Source: Vibrio sp. 10N.261.55.A7 (lineage in GTDB: Bacteria > Pseudomonadota > Gammaproteobacteria > Enterobacterales > Vibrionaceae). From it: DNA of 64,000 nt. Where the stretch lies: contig NZ_MCWZ01000331.1 in NCBI RefSeq assembly GCF_002877365.1, forward strand, positions 23,939 through 87,938, in the 5' to 3' direction. Of the stretch, positions 21,533 through 31,503 are shown in pieces. The position numbers and the translations under genes are program-made. The notes under the pieces were generated by a model. That model was not told the origin of the DNA. It made no database searches and saw only the letters and a program-made list of their open reading frames with translations. Positions within the stretch are counted from its first letter, which is position 1, and every line of letters starts with the position of its first letter.

Positions 21533-22990
21533 TTACAGTTCAATACCAGGGCTGAATGTCGCCGGAAGTAATGTCTCTTCACCTTCCATTGACGCCATTG
21601 GATACGCGCAGTAATCAGCCGCATAATAAGCACTTGGTCTTAAGTTACCCGAAGCGCCAGGTCCTCCAAACGGTGCATCACCGCTTGCGCCTGTTAACTG
21701 TCTATTTCGATTCACAATACCGGCACGAATATGATCAACAAAGTAATCCCATTCAGAATCATCAGTAGAAACCAAGCCAGCCGATAGACCAAAGCGAGTA
21801 TCGTTTGCCATCTCAACAGCACTCTCTAGGCCACTGTAACGAATCACTTGCAGTAACGGACCAAAGTACTCTTCATCAGGCAACTCACTGATACTGGTTA
21901 CATCTATAATCCCAGGAGAGACAAATGCTGCTTGCCCTGCTCTCGCTTCAATCAGGCTTTCACCACCAAGCGATTGAAGGTGTTGTTGCGCATTAAGAAT
22001 AACCTCGGCCGCCGCATTAGAAATTTGTGGTCCCATAAACGGTGCAGGCTCTGCAAAAGGTTCATCCACCACAATCTTACGCGTCGCATCAACCAAACGA
22101 ACCAACAGCGCATCCCCTTTTTCACCTTGAGGGATATACAGTCGACGAGCACAGGTACAGCGCTGACCCGCACTAATGAATGCCGATTGAATGATGGTGT
22201 ACACCGTCGCGTCGACGTCACCATAGTCATTCGAAATCACCATCGGGTTGTTGCCACCCATCTCTAACGCCAGCATCTTTCCAGGTTGACCCGCGAACTG
22301 GCGATGCAGTACATGGCCCGTATTCGCGCTACCTGTAAAGAGAACGCCATCAATGCCTTTCGCATCGGCTAAGGCAATACCCGTTTCTTTTGCGCCTTGT
22401 ACAAGGTTGATCACGCCTTTGGGTAGGCCAGCTTGTTCCCATAGCTTCATGGCAAACTCACCAATCCACGGTGTTTGTTCGGATGGTTTAAATACAACAG
22501 TATTTCCAGCCAGTAATGCAGGCACGATATGACCATTTGGTAGATGCGCAGGGAAGTTGTAAGGGCCAAATACCGCCATCACACCAAGCGGTTTATGGCG
22601 AAGAACTATCTGATTGCCCGCAGCTTCGCGTCTCGCATCACCGGTTCGCTCATGATAAGCACGAATCGATATGGCAATTTTACCCGCCATTGCACCTGCT
22701 TCAGTGCGCGTTTCCCAAATCGGCTTTCCGGTTTCTTTCGCGATGATCTCAGCGATCTCTTCGCTGTTCGCTTTAACCAGTTCCGCAAATTTCAGAACCA
22801 CCTGTTCACGCTCTGCAAAGGGTGTTTTTTTCCAGTCGATCAGTGCTACTCGCGCTGCACTTACTGCCGCTTCAACTTGTTGTGGCGTGGCACTTTCACC
22901 CTGCCAAATTTGTTGGTTATTGTATGGGCTCGTTGAGTTCATTGCATCGCCTTGTCCAGCAACCCAATCTCCAGCAATCCAATGCGTCAT
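21533..22990 (-). CDS. astD: Succinylglutamic semialdehyde dehydrogenase
   Basis: 485 residues of the aldehyde dehydrogenase family with the substrate-site patterns [39 protein letters not shown] (general base Glu) and the nucleophile Cys in [11 protein letters not shown]. AstD oxidises N-succinylglutamate semialdehyde with NAD in the AST arginine degradation pathway. It follows astA by 34 nt in the order argD/astC-astA-astD. Confidence 0.95.
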   Translation of the reverse strand: MTHWIAGDWVAGQGDAMNSTSPYNNQQIWQGESATPQQVEAAVSAARVALIDWKKTPFAEREQVVLKFAELVKANSEEIAEIIAKETGKPIWETRTEAGAMAGKIAISIRAYHERTGDARREAAGNQIVLRHKPLGVMAVFGPYNFPAHLPNGHIVPALLAGNTVVFKPSEQTPWIGEFAMKLWEQAGLPKGVINLVQGAKETGIALADAKGIDGVLFTGSANTGHVLHRQFAGQPGKMLALEMGGNNPMVISNDYGDVDATVYTIIQSAFISAGQRCTCARRLYIPQGEKGDALLVRLVDATRKIVVDEPFAEPAPFMGPQISNAAAEVILNAQQHLQSLGGESLIEARAGQAAFVSPGIIDVTSISELPDEEYFGPLLQVIRYSGLESAVEMANDTRFGLSAGLVSTDDSEWDYFVDHIRAGIVNRNRQLTGASGDAPFGGPGASGNLRPSAYYAADYCAYPMASMEGEETLLPATFSPGIEL

Positions 22991-23024
22991 ATTTGTTTCC
23001 TTAACTTGTTACACAGAACGTAAA

Positions 23025-24044
23025 CTAAAGCGCAAGCATGCGCACGTAGTCATCTTGTTGAACCTTTAACGCCTTGGCGACTTCAGGAGATAAAATAACG
23101 CTATCACTTGCTTGGTCATAAGCCGCTTTGCCCGCCGTTGCTCGGAAATCTTCAAATGAAGTATTTGAAATCAGGTAGTCATCAGCACTGGTGTGCTCAG
23201 AGATCACGACTTTGGCTCTAAAGGAGTGACGCACCGACTCTATATTGCGCGCATCACATTCAACTGTCGGGCCAGCATCGAAGATATCGACGTAGTTACG
23301 ACACGTAAATCCTTCACGCTCTAAGAGCTTGAGAGCAGGCAGAGTATTTTCATGCACTTTACCGATCACTTCCTGAGCGTCTTTACTCAGCAAATTGATA
23401 TAGATAGGCAGTTTAGGCATCAAATCCGCAATAAAGCCTTTTTTCCCTATCCCTGTAAGGTAATCAGCCATGGTGAAATCGATTGAGAAAAAATGCTCTT
23501 GCAACCACTTCCAGAACGGGGAGTTACCTTCATCATCAGAGACCCCGCGCATTTCAGCGAAGATCGTTTTAGAAAAACGCTCTGGGTGCTCAGCCAACAT
23601 CAAGAAGCGACACTTAGACATCAAGCGACCATTTAAACCGCCACGAAAACTCGGACGCAAGAACAAGGTACAAATCTCGCTGCAACCTGTGTAGTTGTTA
23701 CCAAACGTCAGTAGCTTCACAACATTATTCACGCCAAGTTTTGGCGAAGAATGCACAACGGTACTGATGTGGTAAGAATAGAATGGGACGTCCCAGCCGA
23801 TTGAGGCTTCGACCCCAGTACAACCAGCCACCTCTCCAGTTTCGCTGTCAAAGCCGACCATCAAATAGCCTTCATCACCGGGCTCGGTGACGTTTTCTTT
23901 CGTGAAGCTATATTCTGAATGTTGGATACGATTGGTTAACAGTTCTTCGTTTACGGGAAGAGAGGTAAAACCATGGCCCGACTCTACCGCGCAAGTATGC
24001 AGTGCGTCGTAGTCAGACATTGAAATAGGGCGAACAACCAGCAT
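23025..24044 (-). CDS. astA: Arginine N-succinyltransferase
   Basis: 339 residues from the ATG at 24044, which has an excellent AGGAGGG site 7 nt upstream; the longer frame to 24065 does not. AstA moves succinyl from succinyl-CoA to arginine, the first step of the AST pathway. Conserved segments are SGHGFTSLPVNEELL, STVVHSSPKLGVNN, LFLRPSFRGG and NYVDIFDAGPTVECD. It lies between argD/astC and astD. astB and astE are not in this window. Confidence 0.95.
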   Translation of the reverse strand: MLVVRPISMSDYDALHTCAVESGHGFTSLPVNEELLTNRIQHSEYSFTKENVTEPGDEGYLMVGFDSETGEVAGCTGVEASIGWDVPFYSYHISTVVHSSPKLGVNNVVKLLTFGNNYTGCSEICTLFLRPSFRGGLNGRLMSKCRFLMLAEHPERFSKTIFAEMRGVSDDEGNSPFWKWLQEHFFSIDFTMADYLTGIGKKGFIADLMPKLPIYINLLSKDAQEVIGKVHENTLPALKLLEREGFTCRNYVDIFDAGPTVECDARNIESVRHSFRAKVVISEHTSADDYLISNTSFEDFRATAGKAAYDQASDSVILSPEVAKALKVQQDDYVRMLAL

Positions 24045-24221
24045 CGACAATCCCTCCTGATGCAAGTGGAGCTATAAAGCGATTGGAGCTAAAAGAGAGC
24101 TTAGCCCCGAACAGCACTCTAGAGAGTGCAAAAATGATATGTATATTTGGGGCTAGATACCCACAATTGTCAGTGAACAGCGCTGAACTATTGCCACTCA
24201 ACGCTGTTGTATACTCTTAGC

Positions 24222-25454
24222 TTACTGAACCAGTGACGCGATAGCCGCCTCTAGCTTGGCAAGCCCTTCTTCTATCTCTTGCGGTGTGATGACAAGCGAT
24301 GGTGTAAAGCGAACCACATTTGCACCAGCAACCAACACCATTAGACCTTGCTGACCCGCTGCAACAAGTACGTCACGAGCACGTCCTTGCCACTCTTCAT
24401 TAAGAACAGCACCAAGCAATAAACCTTTACCGCGAACCTCAGAGAAGATCGGGTACTTATCATTAATCTTAGTCAATCCTTCGCGGAACAGTGCTTCTCT
24501 TTCTTTCACACCGGCTAAGGTTTCTGGCTGCTTAACCACATTCACTACGGCTTCTGCAACTGCACACGCCAATGGATTACCACCGTACGTAGAACCGTGC
24601 GTCCCCACCTTCATGTGTTCAGCCAGTTTTGCTGTCGTCAGCATCGCGCCAATCGGGAAGCCGCCGCCTAGCGATTTTGCTGTGCTCAAGATGTCTGGCG
24701 TAACGCCTAAACCTTGGTACGCGTAAAACTCACCAGTACGACCATTACCGGTTTGCACTTCATCGAAAATAAGCAGAGCATTGTGCTGATCACACAGTTC
24801 ACGAACCGTTTTAACAAACTCATCCGTTGGCGAAATAATGCCGCCTTCGCCTTGCAGTGGCTCCATCATGATGGCGCAAGTACGGTCAGACATATGGGCT
24901 TTAAGCGCTTCAATATCGTTGTATGGCAAGTGCGTGACATCACCCGGCTTAGGACCAAAGCCATCAGAATATGCAGCTTGACCACCAACGGTGACAGTAA
25001 AGAACGTGCGACCATGGAAACCTTGTTGGAATGCGATGATTTCAGATTTCTCTTCGCCATGAACATCTGCTGCCCAACGACGCGCCAGCTTAAGAGCCGC
25101 TTCATTCGCTTCGGCGCCCGAGTTAGCAAAGAAAACCTTTTCAGCAAAGCTGACTTCCGTCAGTGTTTTTGCTAAACGAAGCGCAGGCTCATTGGTCATC
25201 ACATTGCTGAGGTGCCAAATTTTATTACCTTGCTCTGTCAGTGCGTTCACCATTTCAGGATGGCAATGGCCTAAGCAACTCACCGCAATACCGCCAGCAA
25301 AATCGATGTACTCTTGACCGTTTTGATCCCAAACGCGTGCACCTTCCCCTTTTACTGGAATCATTTCCATTGGGTTATAACAAGGCACCATCACTTCATT
25401 GAAGAGTTCGCGTTCTACTTTAATTTTTTCCACACCGTTATTTTCCATTGTCAT
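24222..25454 (-). CDS. argD: Acetylornithine/succinylornithine aminotransferase
   Basis: 410 residues from the ATG at 25454 with a GAGGG site; a second ATG two codons in is also possible. PLP enzyme of class III with the aminotransferase pattern [15 protein letters not shown] and the lysine in [12 protein letters not shown]. ArgD makes acetylornithine in arginine synthesis, and the same reaction on succinylornithine (AstC) is needed in degradation. Only one such gene is visible and it heads the ast genes, so it likely serves both. An ARG-box-like operator lies upstream. Confidence 0.93.
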   Translation of the reverse strand: MTMENNGVEKIKVERELFNEVMVPCYNPMEMIPVKGEGARVWDQNGQEYIDFAGGIAVSCLGHCHPEMVNALTEQGNKIWHLSNVMTNEPALRLAKTLTEVSFAEKVFFANSGAEANEAALKLARRWAADVHGEEKSEIIAFQQGFHGRTFFTVTVGGQAAYSDGFGPKPGDVTHLPYNDIEALKAHMSDRTCAIMMEPLQGEGGIISPTDEFVKTVRELCDQHNALLIFDEVQTGNGRTGEFYAYQGLGVTPDILSTAKSLGGGFPIGAMLTTAKLAEHMKVGTHGSTYGGNPLACAVAEAVVNVVKQPETLAGVKEREALFREGLTKINDKYPIFSEVRGKGLLLGAVLNEEWQGRARDVLVAAGQQGLMVLVAGANVVRFTPSLVITPQEIEEGLAKLEAAIASLVQ

Positions 25455-25549
25455 CGCACATTCCCTCTTAACACGATCAGCGTTCAGTTGCGCATTTTGC
25501 CTCTCTACAATTGGAGGCATATTTTATTTCGCACTTTTACTGCTGACGC

Positions 25550-25579
25550 ATTGTATTTACATTTAATTAACCATTTCAA
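25550..25579 (-). promoter_or_regulatory. argD/astC promoter
   Basis: Minus strand TTGAAA (25574-25579), 18-bp spacer, TACAAT (25550-25555), about 95 bp before the argD ATG. Confidence 0.55.
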
Positions 25580-25610
25580 TAGTGATTTATTCTTTTCATC
25601 TGCGGAAACA

Positions 25611-25645
25611 TCCACGCATAATCACTACATATGACTATTTATGCA
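25611..25645 (-). promoter_or_regulatory. ARG-box-like pair upstream of argD/astC
   Basis: The ArgR consensus core is TGAAT-N4-ATTCA. On the minus strand TGCAT-AAAT-AGTCA (25632-25645) matches 7 of 10, and exactly 21 bp further TGATT-N4 begins a weaker second half-site (25611-25624). Tandem boxes 21 bp apart are the normal ArgR arrangement. They sit upstream of the predicted -35. Confidence 0.45.
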
Positions 25646-25821
25646 TCAAGTCGCTTCTTTTATGAAGCTTTTTTTTGAGTTTGATGAAAACAGGCAATGG
25701 AAGACTAGGGCTATCAAGGAAATAAAGGGGCAAAGAGTATCTGTTGCGAATAGTTTTTCATTCGCGAATTCAGGCAGTAAATATGAAAGAAATGTTAAGA
25801 AAGGTGATCGTTGTCAGATCA

Positions 25822-26409
25822 TTACACAGGCTGGCGTGACAAGAAATTTGCCAGTAGTTGGTGTCCTTGCTCTGTTTTTATCGATTCCGGGTGAAACTGC
25901 ACCGCATCAATGGGTAACGTTTTATGTTGATAACCCATAATTTCGTCCATTGAACCATCAGGATGCTCTGTCCATGCCGTCAATTCGAAGCAGTCAGGAA
26001 GCGTGTCATTTTGTACTACGAGAGAGTGATATCGGGTCACGGTGAGTGGGTTATTTAAACCTTCAAATACACTTCTACCATTGTGAGTGATCGGCGATGT
26101 TTTTCCATGCATGACTTGTCTCGCACGAACGACTTTAGCGCCAAATACCTGAGCTATCGCTTGATGACCAAGGCAAACTCCCATGATCGGTAGTTTTCCA
26201 GAGAAATATTCAATCACTGCAAGGGAAATACCCGCTTCGTTCGGGGTGCAAGGCCCAGGAGAAATAACCAGATGAGTTGGGTTTAAAGCTTCAATTCCGA
26301 CTATATCAATCGCGTCATTACGCACAACCTCAACCTCTACACCCAACTCGCAAAAGTACTGGTATAGATTGTAGGTAAACGAATCGTAATTATCGATAAT
26401 CAATAGCAT
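25822..26409 (-). CDS. pabA: Aminodeoxychorismate/anthranilate synthase glutaminase subunit
   Basis: 195 residues from the ATG at 26409 ([20 protein letters not shown]). The longer frame is not family-like. Class I glutamine amidotransferase with the nucleophile in [11 protein letters not shown] and the His-Glu of [11 protein letters not shown]. It gives ammonia to PabB for 4-aminobenzoate (folate), and may also serve TrpE; a trp operon is not in this window. It stands directly upstream of argD as in V. cholerae. I cannot separate PabA from TrpG by sequence alone. Confidence 0.88.
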   Translation of the reverse strand: MLLIIDNYDSFTYNLYQYFCELGVEVEVVRNDAIDIVGIEALNPTHLVISPGPCTPNEAGISLAVIEYFSGKLPIMGVCLGHQAIAQVFGAKVVRARQVMHGKTSPITHNGRSVFEGLNNPLTVTRYHSLVVQNDTLPDCFELTAWTEHPDGSMDEIMGYQHKTLPIDAVQFHPESIKTEQGHQLLANFLSRQPV

Positions 26410-26450
26410 GGTGACAATACAGCTCAAAACATTGAAACAATTCAGAGGGC

Positions 26451-26466
26451 GGTATTGTGCAATACC
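26451..26466. repeat. Palindrome upstream of pabA
   Basis: GGTATT-GTGC-AATACC, a perfect 6-bp inverted repeat 42 bp before the pabA ATG. It could be an operator or a leader hairpin. No regulator is assigned. Confidence 0.4.
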
Positions 26467-26493
26467 AACATGGAAAGGCAAGTAGAAACTTGA

Positions 26494-26530
26494 TAAAAAT
26501 AGAAATAAGGCCAGCATCAACTGGCCTTAT
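26494..26530 (-). terminator. Terminator of the Xds-like nuclease gene
   Basis: ATAAGGCCAG (26505-26514) and CTGGCCTTAT (26521-26530) form a 10-bp stem followed on the minus strand by TTTCTATTTTT. Confidence 0.88.
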
Positions 26531-26560
26531 CGTTTTACACTTCGATCTCGAATTTGGTTA

Positions 26561-29155
26561 CTATTGGCGACGACGCCACACGGCAATACCAAACATCGAC
26601 ATTAAACTGATCAGGCCAAAAGAACCGCCCATCTGCAACTCTAGAACCGCAGGATCATGATCCGAAGAGCGGAAATGATCTTGATACTTCGGCAAGTCAC
26701 CTTTGTATTCATCGTTGTAATCGAACAATGTCGATTCCCCACCATTGATGTGCCAGTCTGTTGCATCAACCACTTTGTCAGCAAGACCCTCACTGATCAA
26801 CAGATGATCCAAAGCACCAACCTCATCATTGTATGAATAACTCCAGCTTTTAGGGTGCAACATCGCGACAGCATTGATGTAGCCATAGTTATCCGATATC
26901 ACAGCGCCATCATCACCAAACTGCTGTTCACCATTGATGAAAGTATTACGTGCAGCTTTGATCTCTTTACCGTACTTCTCAGCACTATAATCCGTCAGAA
27001 TCAGCATAGGATCTTCCATCCCGTAAGAGTTCATGTCACCCAAGATCACTTTATGCCCTTTGATGTCTTCTAGCGCGTCACCTAGCGCAACGGCAGCCGC
27101 AACGCGAAACTGCTCACACGAACCTTGCTTGTCGGCATCAATGCCACCCTGCCCACCTTCTGCGACAGGAGCCGCATCTTCCCAACATTTCGAGCCCTTA
27201 GATTTCAGATGATTGACAGCAACCGTAATCTTCTCTTTCGTGCCTTTTACTTTAAATGTTGGCGCTAATGAGTCTCGCTGGTAGTTTTTACCGTCTTCTA
27301 TCACCTTGCCTTCATCATCCAGCACTTCTGGTGCTAACTGACTCGGCATTGCTATTACTCGACTTTTCTTCAGCTTAACCGCGCTATCGCGATAAATAAC
27401 ACCGGTTGTAATCACATCAGTGCCAATCGAGTCCAAATGGTTTGTCTCACCATCTTGGTTCGAATCTATCGCGACAAACGAATAGAGGTCTTTTTCATTG
27501 GGGATACGCAGGTTAATTTGATCAACCAACTGGGTTATTGCTCCGCTGTCACCAAAACCGTTGTTCTCTATTTCCATCAAGCCAACGATATCGGCATCCA
27601 GTAACAAGATTGCATTAACGATTTTTTCCTGTTGGACTTCAAACTCTTCATAGCTGTTGGCACCACGATTGCCACCATGCAGATTTGAATCGCCACCAAA
27701 TGGGGAGTTGAAATAGTTTAGAACGTTAAAGGTCGCAATGCGTAAATCACCACGATTCATTTCAGGTCGTTCTGTTCTTGGCGTATTACGAATGAAATTG
27801 TCGCTATTAAGCTGATTGGTCGCAATCAAGCGATACTCGTTGTAGCTATAGCTTAAAACACCTTCAAGCCCGATGACTGAATCGTCGATGCGAATGTAGT
27901 CTTCTGTTGAACCGTTTTGGTCTATATCGGTACGGCCAAAGTCTGGGTAAAACGGCACTTGACCATTACCCGCTTTCTGGTCACTTTCAACAAATAGACG
28001 CGCCAATGCATTGTGCTCTGATTGTTCAATTGCTGCTTGAGAGCCGGCTGCATGAAGTTGGTTTGGCTGCATATTGATGGCACCTTGAGCCAAAACCATA
28101 TTGTTGCGACGACCTGAATAGTCGTAACCAAAGGTGCGAGTCACACGCATATCAAGATCTTCTGACGTTCGCACTAACATCCCTTCATAGCGCTCTAACG
28201 TTTGCTCAAAGTTTTCATCGCTGTCGAGTAAGGTGATATCTACAGCTTGAGGAGCATCTTGAGAAGCGAGCTTTATCCAGTTGTTATTCTCAGCCTTAAG
28301 TTGCGTCAGACCGTAGCTCTCTTGAATTTTTCCTTTTACGCACACGACATCACCCGCAATCAAATCCGATTGCGCAAGATTCGTATGAACAAAAAGACCT
28401 TCAGAGGTATTGGCGTTGTAATCATCATTCAGAGCGCTCAGATAGAAGCCTTTCGTCAACCCTGTTGTTACTGCACTCACCACCCCTTTAACAAAGTACT
28501 CTTCGTCAGTAATGTAAGGGTAGCCATTGATGAATGGTGAGCTCGCCCCTTCTCCTTGAATGTCTTGGATAGAGGTAAACACAGGCGATGAACCGTCTTG
28601 TGTACAAGCGAACGGCTCTGGTACGTCAACACTATCAAGCAGCCCTAAGCCTGAAAAATCATCTTTACCCAATACAACCCATTGGGAGGCTTGGTAACCA
28701 GTGGAAGGTGTCAAGTCGGATCTCACTAACGTGACGTCTTTTCCCCAGTCAACATCGCCCATTTCGCCAAGCATGTCATGAACAGTGCCATCAGAATTAA
28801 GCAACGCAACGGGATCATCCCCATTAAAATTAATCACTGTTGCGTTATTTTCATGGCTTTTTTGTTGTACCTCTGACCCCGCACTTGGATGAGAGAGTAC
28901 AAGAACGTCATGCGCCTTAATCACTCTTCCCGTTAGCGGAAGTTTGGTATCCCAGCTTCCACCACCATTGCTCGATTTTGCAAGCTGAAAATTGTCTAAG
29001 CTCACTGTCGTATTGCCTGTATTCGCAATTTCTAACGCCTTGTTATAACTGCTTCCCTCGATGTACTGAGAAATGACGACTTCTGACAGTGCGGGGGTTG
29101 CAACGGTCGATGTTACCGCTAAAGCAAGCAAACTACGTGTAAATTTGATTTCCAT
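26561..29155 (-). CDS. xds: Secreted nuclease of the ExeM/Xds type with GlyGly-CTERM tail
   Basis: 864 residues from the ATG at 29155 (GAGGTGG upstream). A signal peptide (about 1-24) is followed by a lamin-tail-like domain (about 25-140), an OB-fold region (about 190-310) and an endonuclease/exonuclease/phosphatase domain (about 475-845) with LRIATFNVLNYF, VGLMEIENNG, ILGDMNS and SSDHDPAVLE. The tail is GGSFGLISLMSMFGIAVWRRRQ, a GlyGly-CTERM signal processed by rhombosortase. It matches V. cholerae Xds (VC2621), an extracellular nuclease acting on eDNA in biofilms, in place and type. Gene symbol is by that homology. Confidence 0.88.
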   Translation of the reverse strand: MEIKFTRSLLALAVTSTVATPALSEVVISQYIEGSSYNKALEIANTGNTTVSLDNFQLAKSSNGGGSWDTKLPLTGRVIKAHDVLVLSHPSAGSEVQQKSHENNATVINFNGDDPVALLNSDGTVHDMLGEMGDVDWGKDVTLVRSDLTPSTGYQASQWVVLGKDDFSGLGLLDSVDVPEPFACTQDGSSPVFTSIQDIQGEGASSPFINGYPYITDEEYFVKGVVSAVTTGLTKGFYLSALNDDYNANTSEGLFVHTNLAQSDLIAGDVVCVKGKIQESYGLTQLKAENNNWIKLASQDAPQAVDITLLDSDENFEQTLERYEGMLVRTSEDLDMRVTRTFGYDYSGRRNNMVLAQGAINMQPNQLHAAGSQAAIEQSEHNALARLFVESDQKAGNGQVPFYPDFGRTDIDQNGSTEDYIRIDDSVIGLEGVLSYSYNEYRLIATNQLNSDNFIRNTPRTERPEMNRGDLRIATFNVLNYFNSPFGGDSNLHGGNRGANSYEEFEVQQEKIVNAILLLDADIVGLMEIENNGFGDSGAITQLVDQINLRIPNEKDLYSFVAIDSNQDGETNHLDSIGTDVITTGVIYRDSAVKLKKSRVIAMPSQLAPEVLDDEGKVIEDGKNYQRDSLAPTFKVKGTKEKITVAVNHLKSKGSKCWEDAAPVAEGGQGGIDADKQGSCEQFRVAAAVALGDALEDIKGHKVILGDMNSYGMEDPMLILTDYSAEKYGKEIKAARNTFINGEQQFGDDGAVISDNYGYINAVAMLHPKSWSYSYNDEVGALDHLLISEGLADKVVDATDWHINGGESTLFDYNDEYKGDLPKYQDHFRSSDHDPAVLELQMGGSFGLISLMSMFGIAVWRRRQ

Positions 29156-29179
29156 TATCCACCTCGAACATCCTTCCAT

Positions 29180-29194
29180 ATGTAACCGTTACAT
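29180..29194. repeat. 15-bp palindrome just upstream of the nuclease gene
   Basis: ATGTAAC-C-GTTACAT, a perfect inverted repeat 25 bp before the ATG. Either an operator downstream of the promoter or a leader hairpin. V. cholerae xds is reported to be PhoB-controlled, but this is an inverted rather than direct repeat and does not fit a Pho box. Confidence 0.5.
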
Positions 29195-29293
29195 TTAGAA
29201 GGCATTCCATATCACGTTAATTGAATAGTTGTTTTTATTTTGCGTGTTCAGTGTTGGACTTTTATGTATGTAATAAAAACATTCACACCACTT

Positions 29294-29307
29294 ATCGAGA
29301 TCTCGAT
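29294..29307. repeat. 14-bp perfect palindrome in the nuclease upstream region
   Basis: ATCGAGATCTCGAT, about 140 bp before the nuclease ATG. Candidate operator; regulator unknown. Confidence 0.4.
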
Positions 29308-29421
29308 CTCATTGCACAGGGTAATGTTTGAATGAAGCGCAATATTTCAACAAACAAAGTAAACGCGACCAGAGGTAAATTGGAAGAAGTGGAGGAAGTG
29401 AAAGAGCTAACTGATGGATTT

Positions 29422-29456
29422 ATAAATAAAAAGCCCTTAACGCATGCTAAGGGCTT
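29422..29456 (-). terminator. trpS terminator
   Basis: AGCCCTTA (29432-29439) and TAAGGGCT (29448-29455), then TTTTTATTTATA on the minus strand. A second hairpin (AGCTATAAA/TTTATAGCT, 29469-29500) lies between it and the trpS stop. Confidence 0.88.
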
Positions 29457-29513
29457 GGGTATTCTGAGAGCTATAAATGCCTAGGTGAGCGTTTATAGCT
29501 ACTGCAACTTATT

Positions 29514-30533
29514 TTATGGACGCGCTATAAAGCCTACTGCTTCATACGCCTTTTTAAGTGTTACCGCCGCTCGGGCTGACGCTTTTTCAGCACCCGCTTT
29601 CATTACGCTATCCAAATACGCTCTGTCTTCACGAATACGATGGTACTCAGATTGAATCGGCTCTAGCATTGCAACAATGGCTTCGCCTACATCCTTCTTA
29701 AACGGCCCATACATTTCAACGCCTTTGTAGTCCGCTTCAATCTCTTCAAACGACTTGCCCGTTGCGGCAGAGTAAAGACCCATTAGGTTTGAAATACCGG
29801 CTTTATTTTCCCAGTCGTTCGCAATACGTGGAGGCGTTTCTGTATCTGTCTGCGCCTTATTGATCTTCTTAAGAATAGACTTCGGATCTTCCAACAGAGT
29901 AATCACATTTTTACGATTATCATCGGATTTAGACATCTTCTTAGTCGCATCTTGCAGGCTCATTACACGTGCATTCACTGTTGGAATGTACGGTTCAGGA
30001 ATTTGGAAGATTGGGTTATCCGGTGTGCTGTATACGTTATTAAAACGCGTTGCAATGTCGCGAGCCAGCTCTAGGTGTTGCTTCTGGTCATTGCCAACAG
30101 GTACTTGGTGCGTTCCATACAATAGAATATCTGCCGCCATCAGCACTGGGTAGCCAAATAAGCCCGCATTGACATCATTTGCGTAACGCGCTGACTTATC
30201 TTTGAACTGAGTCATTCGGCTCAGCTCACCCATTTGAGTGTAACAGTTAAGAAGCCAACCAAGTTGAGCATGCTCTGGTGCGTGTGACTGAACAAATAGC
30301 GTGCTCTTCTTAGGATCAACACCAACGGCAAGACAAATAGCCAATGCGTCTAGCGTCGCTTCATTGAGTGCTTTCGGATCTTGACGAACCGTAACAGCAT
30401 GAAGGTCTACAACACAGTATTGGCAGTCGTAATCATCTTGCATCTGTTGCCATTGACGTAGAGCACCCAAGTAGTTACCGATACTAAGTTCACCTGACGG
30501 TTGAACGCCACTGAATACGATGGGTTTGCTCAT
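29514..30533 (-). CDS. trpS: Tryptophanyl-tRNA synthetase
   Basis: 339 residues, class I synthetase that charges tRNA-Trp. It begins [20 protein letters not shown], where SIGN stands for the HIGH motif, and has KKMSKSDDN at about 195. The length is that of a normal bacterial TrpRS (334 in E. coli). It is last in the aroK-aroB-damX-dam-rpe-gph-trpS order known from E. coli, but a terminator lies between it and gph. Confidence 0.97.
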   Translation of the reverse strand: MSKPIVFSGVQPSGELSIGNYLGALRQWQQMQDDYDCQYCVVDLHAVTVRQDPKALNEATLDALAICLAVGVDPKKSTLFVQSHAPEHAQLGWLLNCYTQMGELSRMTQFKDKSARYANDVNAGLFGYPVLMAADILLYGTHQVPVGNDQKQHLELARDIATRFNNVYSTPDNPIFQIPEPYIPTVNARVMSLQDATKKMSKSDDNRKNVITLLEDPKSILKKINKAQTDTETPPRIANDWENKAGISNLMGLYSAATGKSFEEIEADYKGVEMYGPFKKDVGEAIVAMLEPIQSEYHRIREDRAYLDSVMKAGAEKASARAAVTLKKAYEAVGFIARP

Positions 30534-30620
30534 GCTTATAATTCCTTTGCTTGTTCGCTTAGTGTCTTAACAACTCCGTTTTTTATAACGTCGTCTATTA
30601 AGACTTAGCTTCTTAACGTA

Positions 30621-30657
30621 AATATAGAAAAGCCGTGCAGCTCTTTCTGCACGGCTT
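30621..30657 (-). terminator. gph terminator
   Basis: AAGCCGTGCA (30630-30639) and TGCACGGCTT (30648-30657), 10-bp stem with a modest T-tract (TTTTCTATATTT) on the minus strand. Confidence 0.75.
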
Positions 30658-30714
30658 ATCCAGTGTACTCATTGACAAGTATTTTGCTAGTAGGTTCGCT
30701 AACTTTTGTCCGCT

Positions 30715-31401
30715 TTATACTGAAACTAGAACGACATCCAGTAATTGAGCAACGGTATCCGCCACATAGTCAGGGTTTGATGCTGAAATGGGCTCGCCGT
30801 GGTTGTAACCGTAAGTCAGACCAAACGAGTGACAGCCTGCATTCTTCGCCGCTTTGATATCATTGCTTGAATCACCCACCATCAACATTTCTTCCGCTTT
30901 CACATTGTGCTTTTCTAGCAACCAGTTGAGCGCGACTGGGTTCGGTTTTTTCTCTGGAAAAGAGTCGCCGCCCAACACATCAACAAAGTACTTGTCGATA
31001 CCGTGTTGCGCCAGAACATCTGGGACAAACTTCGATGGCTTGTTGGTCACCAATGCCATAGTGAAGCCCGCTTTATGTAACTCAGCCAACGTCTCTTTTA
31101 CTGACGGGTAAAGATGGCTCAACTTGTGGCCGCCCTGCTCGTAAAAATCATCAAACAGGATGCGCGCCTTCTTTAATAGCTCAGGCTCTAGGCTTGAATC
31201 AACCGTCAAGTTACGGCTCAGTGAACGTCCGATAAGAACATCAGCACCATTACCCACGTAGTCGCGAACTTGCTCTTCGCTCACGGAAGGGAAACCCAGC
31301 TCCTGACAAGATTGGTTAGCTGCAACGGCCAAATCAGGCACGCTGTCTAACAAGGTTCCATCCAAATCAAAGGCGATCAGTTTTATTGAGCTTAATGACA
31401 T
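30715..31401 (-). CDS. gph: Phosphoglycolate phosphatase
   Basis: 228 residues of the HAD superfamily with motif I FDLDGTLLDS (about 10-19), motif II ALVTNKPS, and motif IV MVGDSSNDIKAAKNAG. Gph removes 2-phosphoglycolate formed in repair of oxidised DNA ends. It lies between rpe and trpS, as in E. coli. It is separated from rpe by about 100 nt containing a terminator. Confidence 0.94.
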   Translation of the reverse strand: MSLSSIKLIAFDLDGTLLDSVPDLAVAANQSCQELGFPSVSEEQVRDYVGNGADVLIGRSLSRNLTVDSSLEPELLKKARILFDDFYEQGGHKLSHLYPSVKETLAELHKAGFTMALVTNKPSKFVPDVLAQHGIDKYFVDVLGGDSFPEKKPNPVALNWLLEKHNVKAEEMLMVGDSSNDIKAAKNAGCHSFGLTYGYNHGEPISASNPDYVADTVAQLLDVVLVSV

Positions 31402-31451
31402 CTTACTTTCCTATTTATTATGTTCGTCTTATGAGTTGAGCGATAAGACGT

Positions 31452-31475
31452 AAAAAAGGGGCAAATTAGCCCCTT
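31452..31475 (-). terminator. rpe terminator
   Basis: AAGGGGC (31456-31462) and GCCCCTT (31469-31475), then TTTTTTACG on the minus strand. Confidence 0.8.
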
Positions 31476-31503
31476 AATATTCAATCTATCTGTAGTTTTA
31501 CGA

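Larger units (their letters stand above)
25455..25821. other. Intergenic region between argD/astC and pabA
   Basis: 367 bp. The part nearest argD holds a promoter and ARG-like boxes. The remainder has a small hairpin (GCGAAT/ATTCGC, 25746-25765) without a T-run and no credible gene. A plus-strand frame runs through but its last third lies antisense to pabA. Confidence 0.5.
29156..29513. other. Intergenic region between trpS and the nuclease gene
   Basis: 358 bp. Contains two hairpins after trpS and two perfect palindromes in the nuclease upstream region. No credible coding sequence seen. The nuclease promoter is not obvious. Confidence 0.5.

Noticed and set aside
22544..22936. 130-codon plus-strand frame inside astD
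   Set aside because: Antisense shadow of aldehyde dehydrogenase sequence.
24714..25175. 153-codon plus-strand frame inside argD
   Set aside because: Entirely antisense to conserved aminotransferase sequence, no start signals.
25641..25940. Plus-strand frame of 99 codons between argD and pabA
   Set aside because: Its last 40 codons are antisense to pabA, it has no ribosome site or homology I recognise, and its first part lies in AT-rich intergenic DNA.
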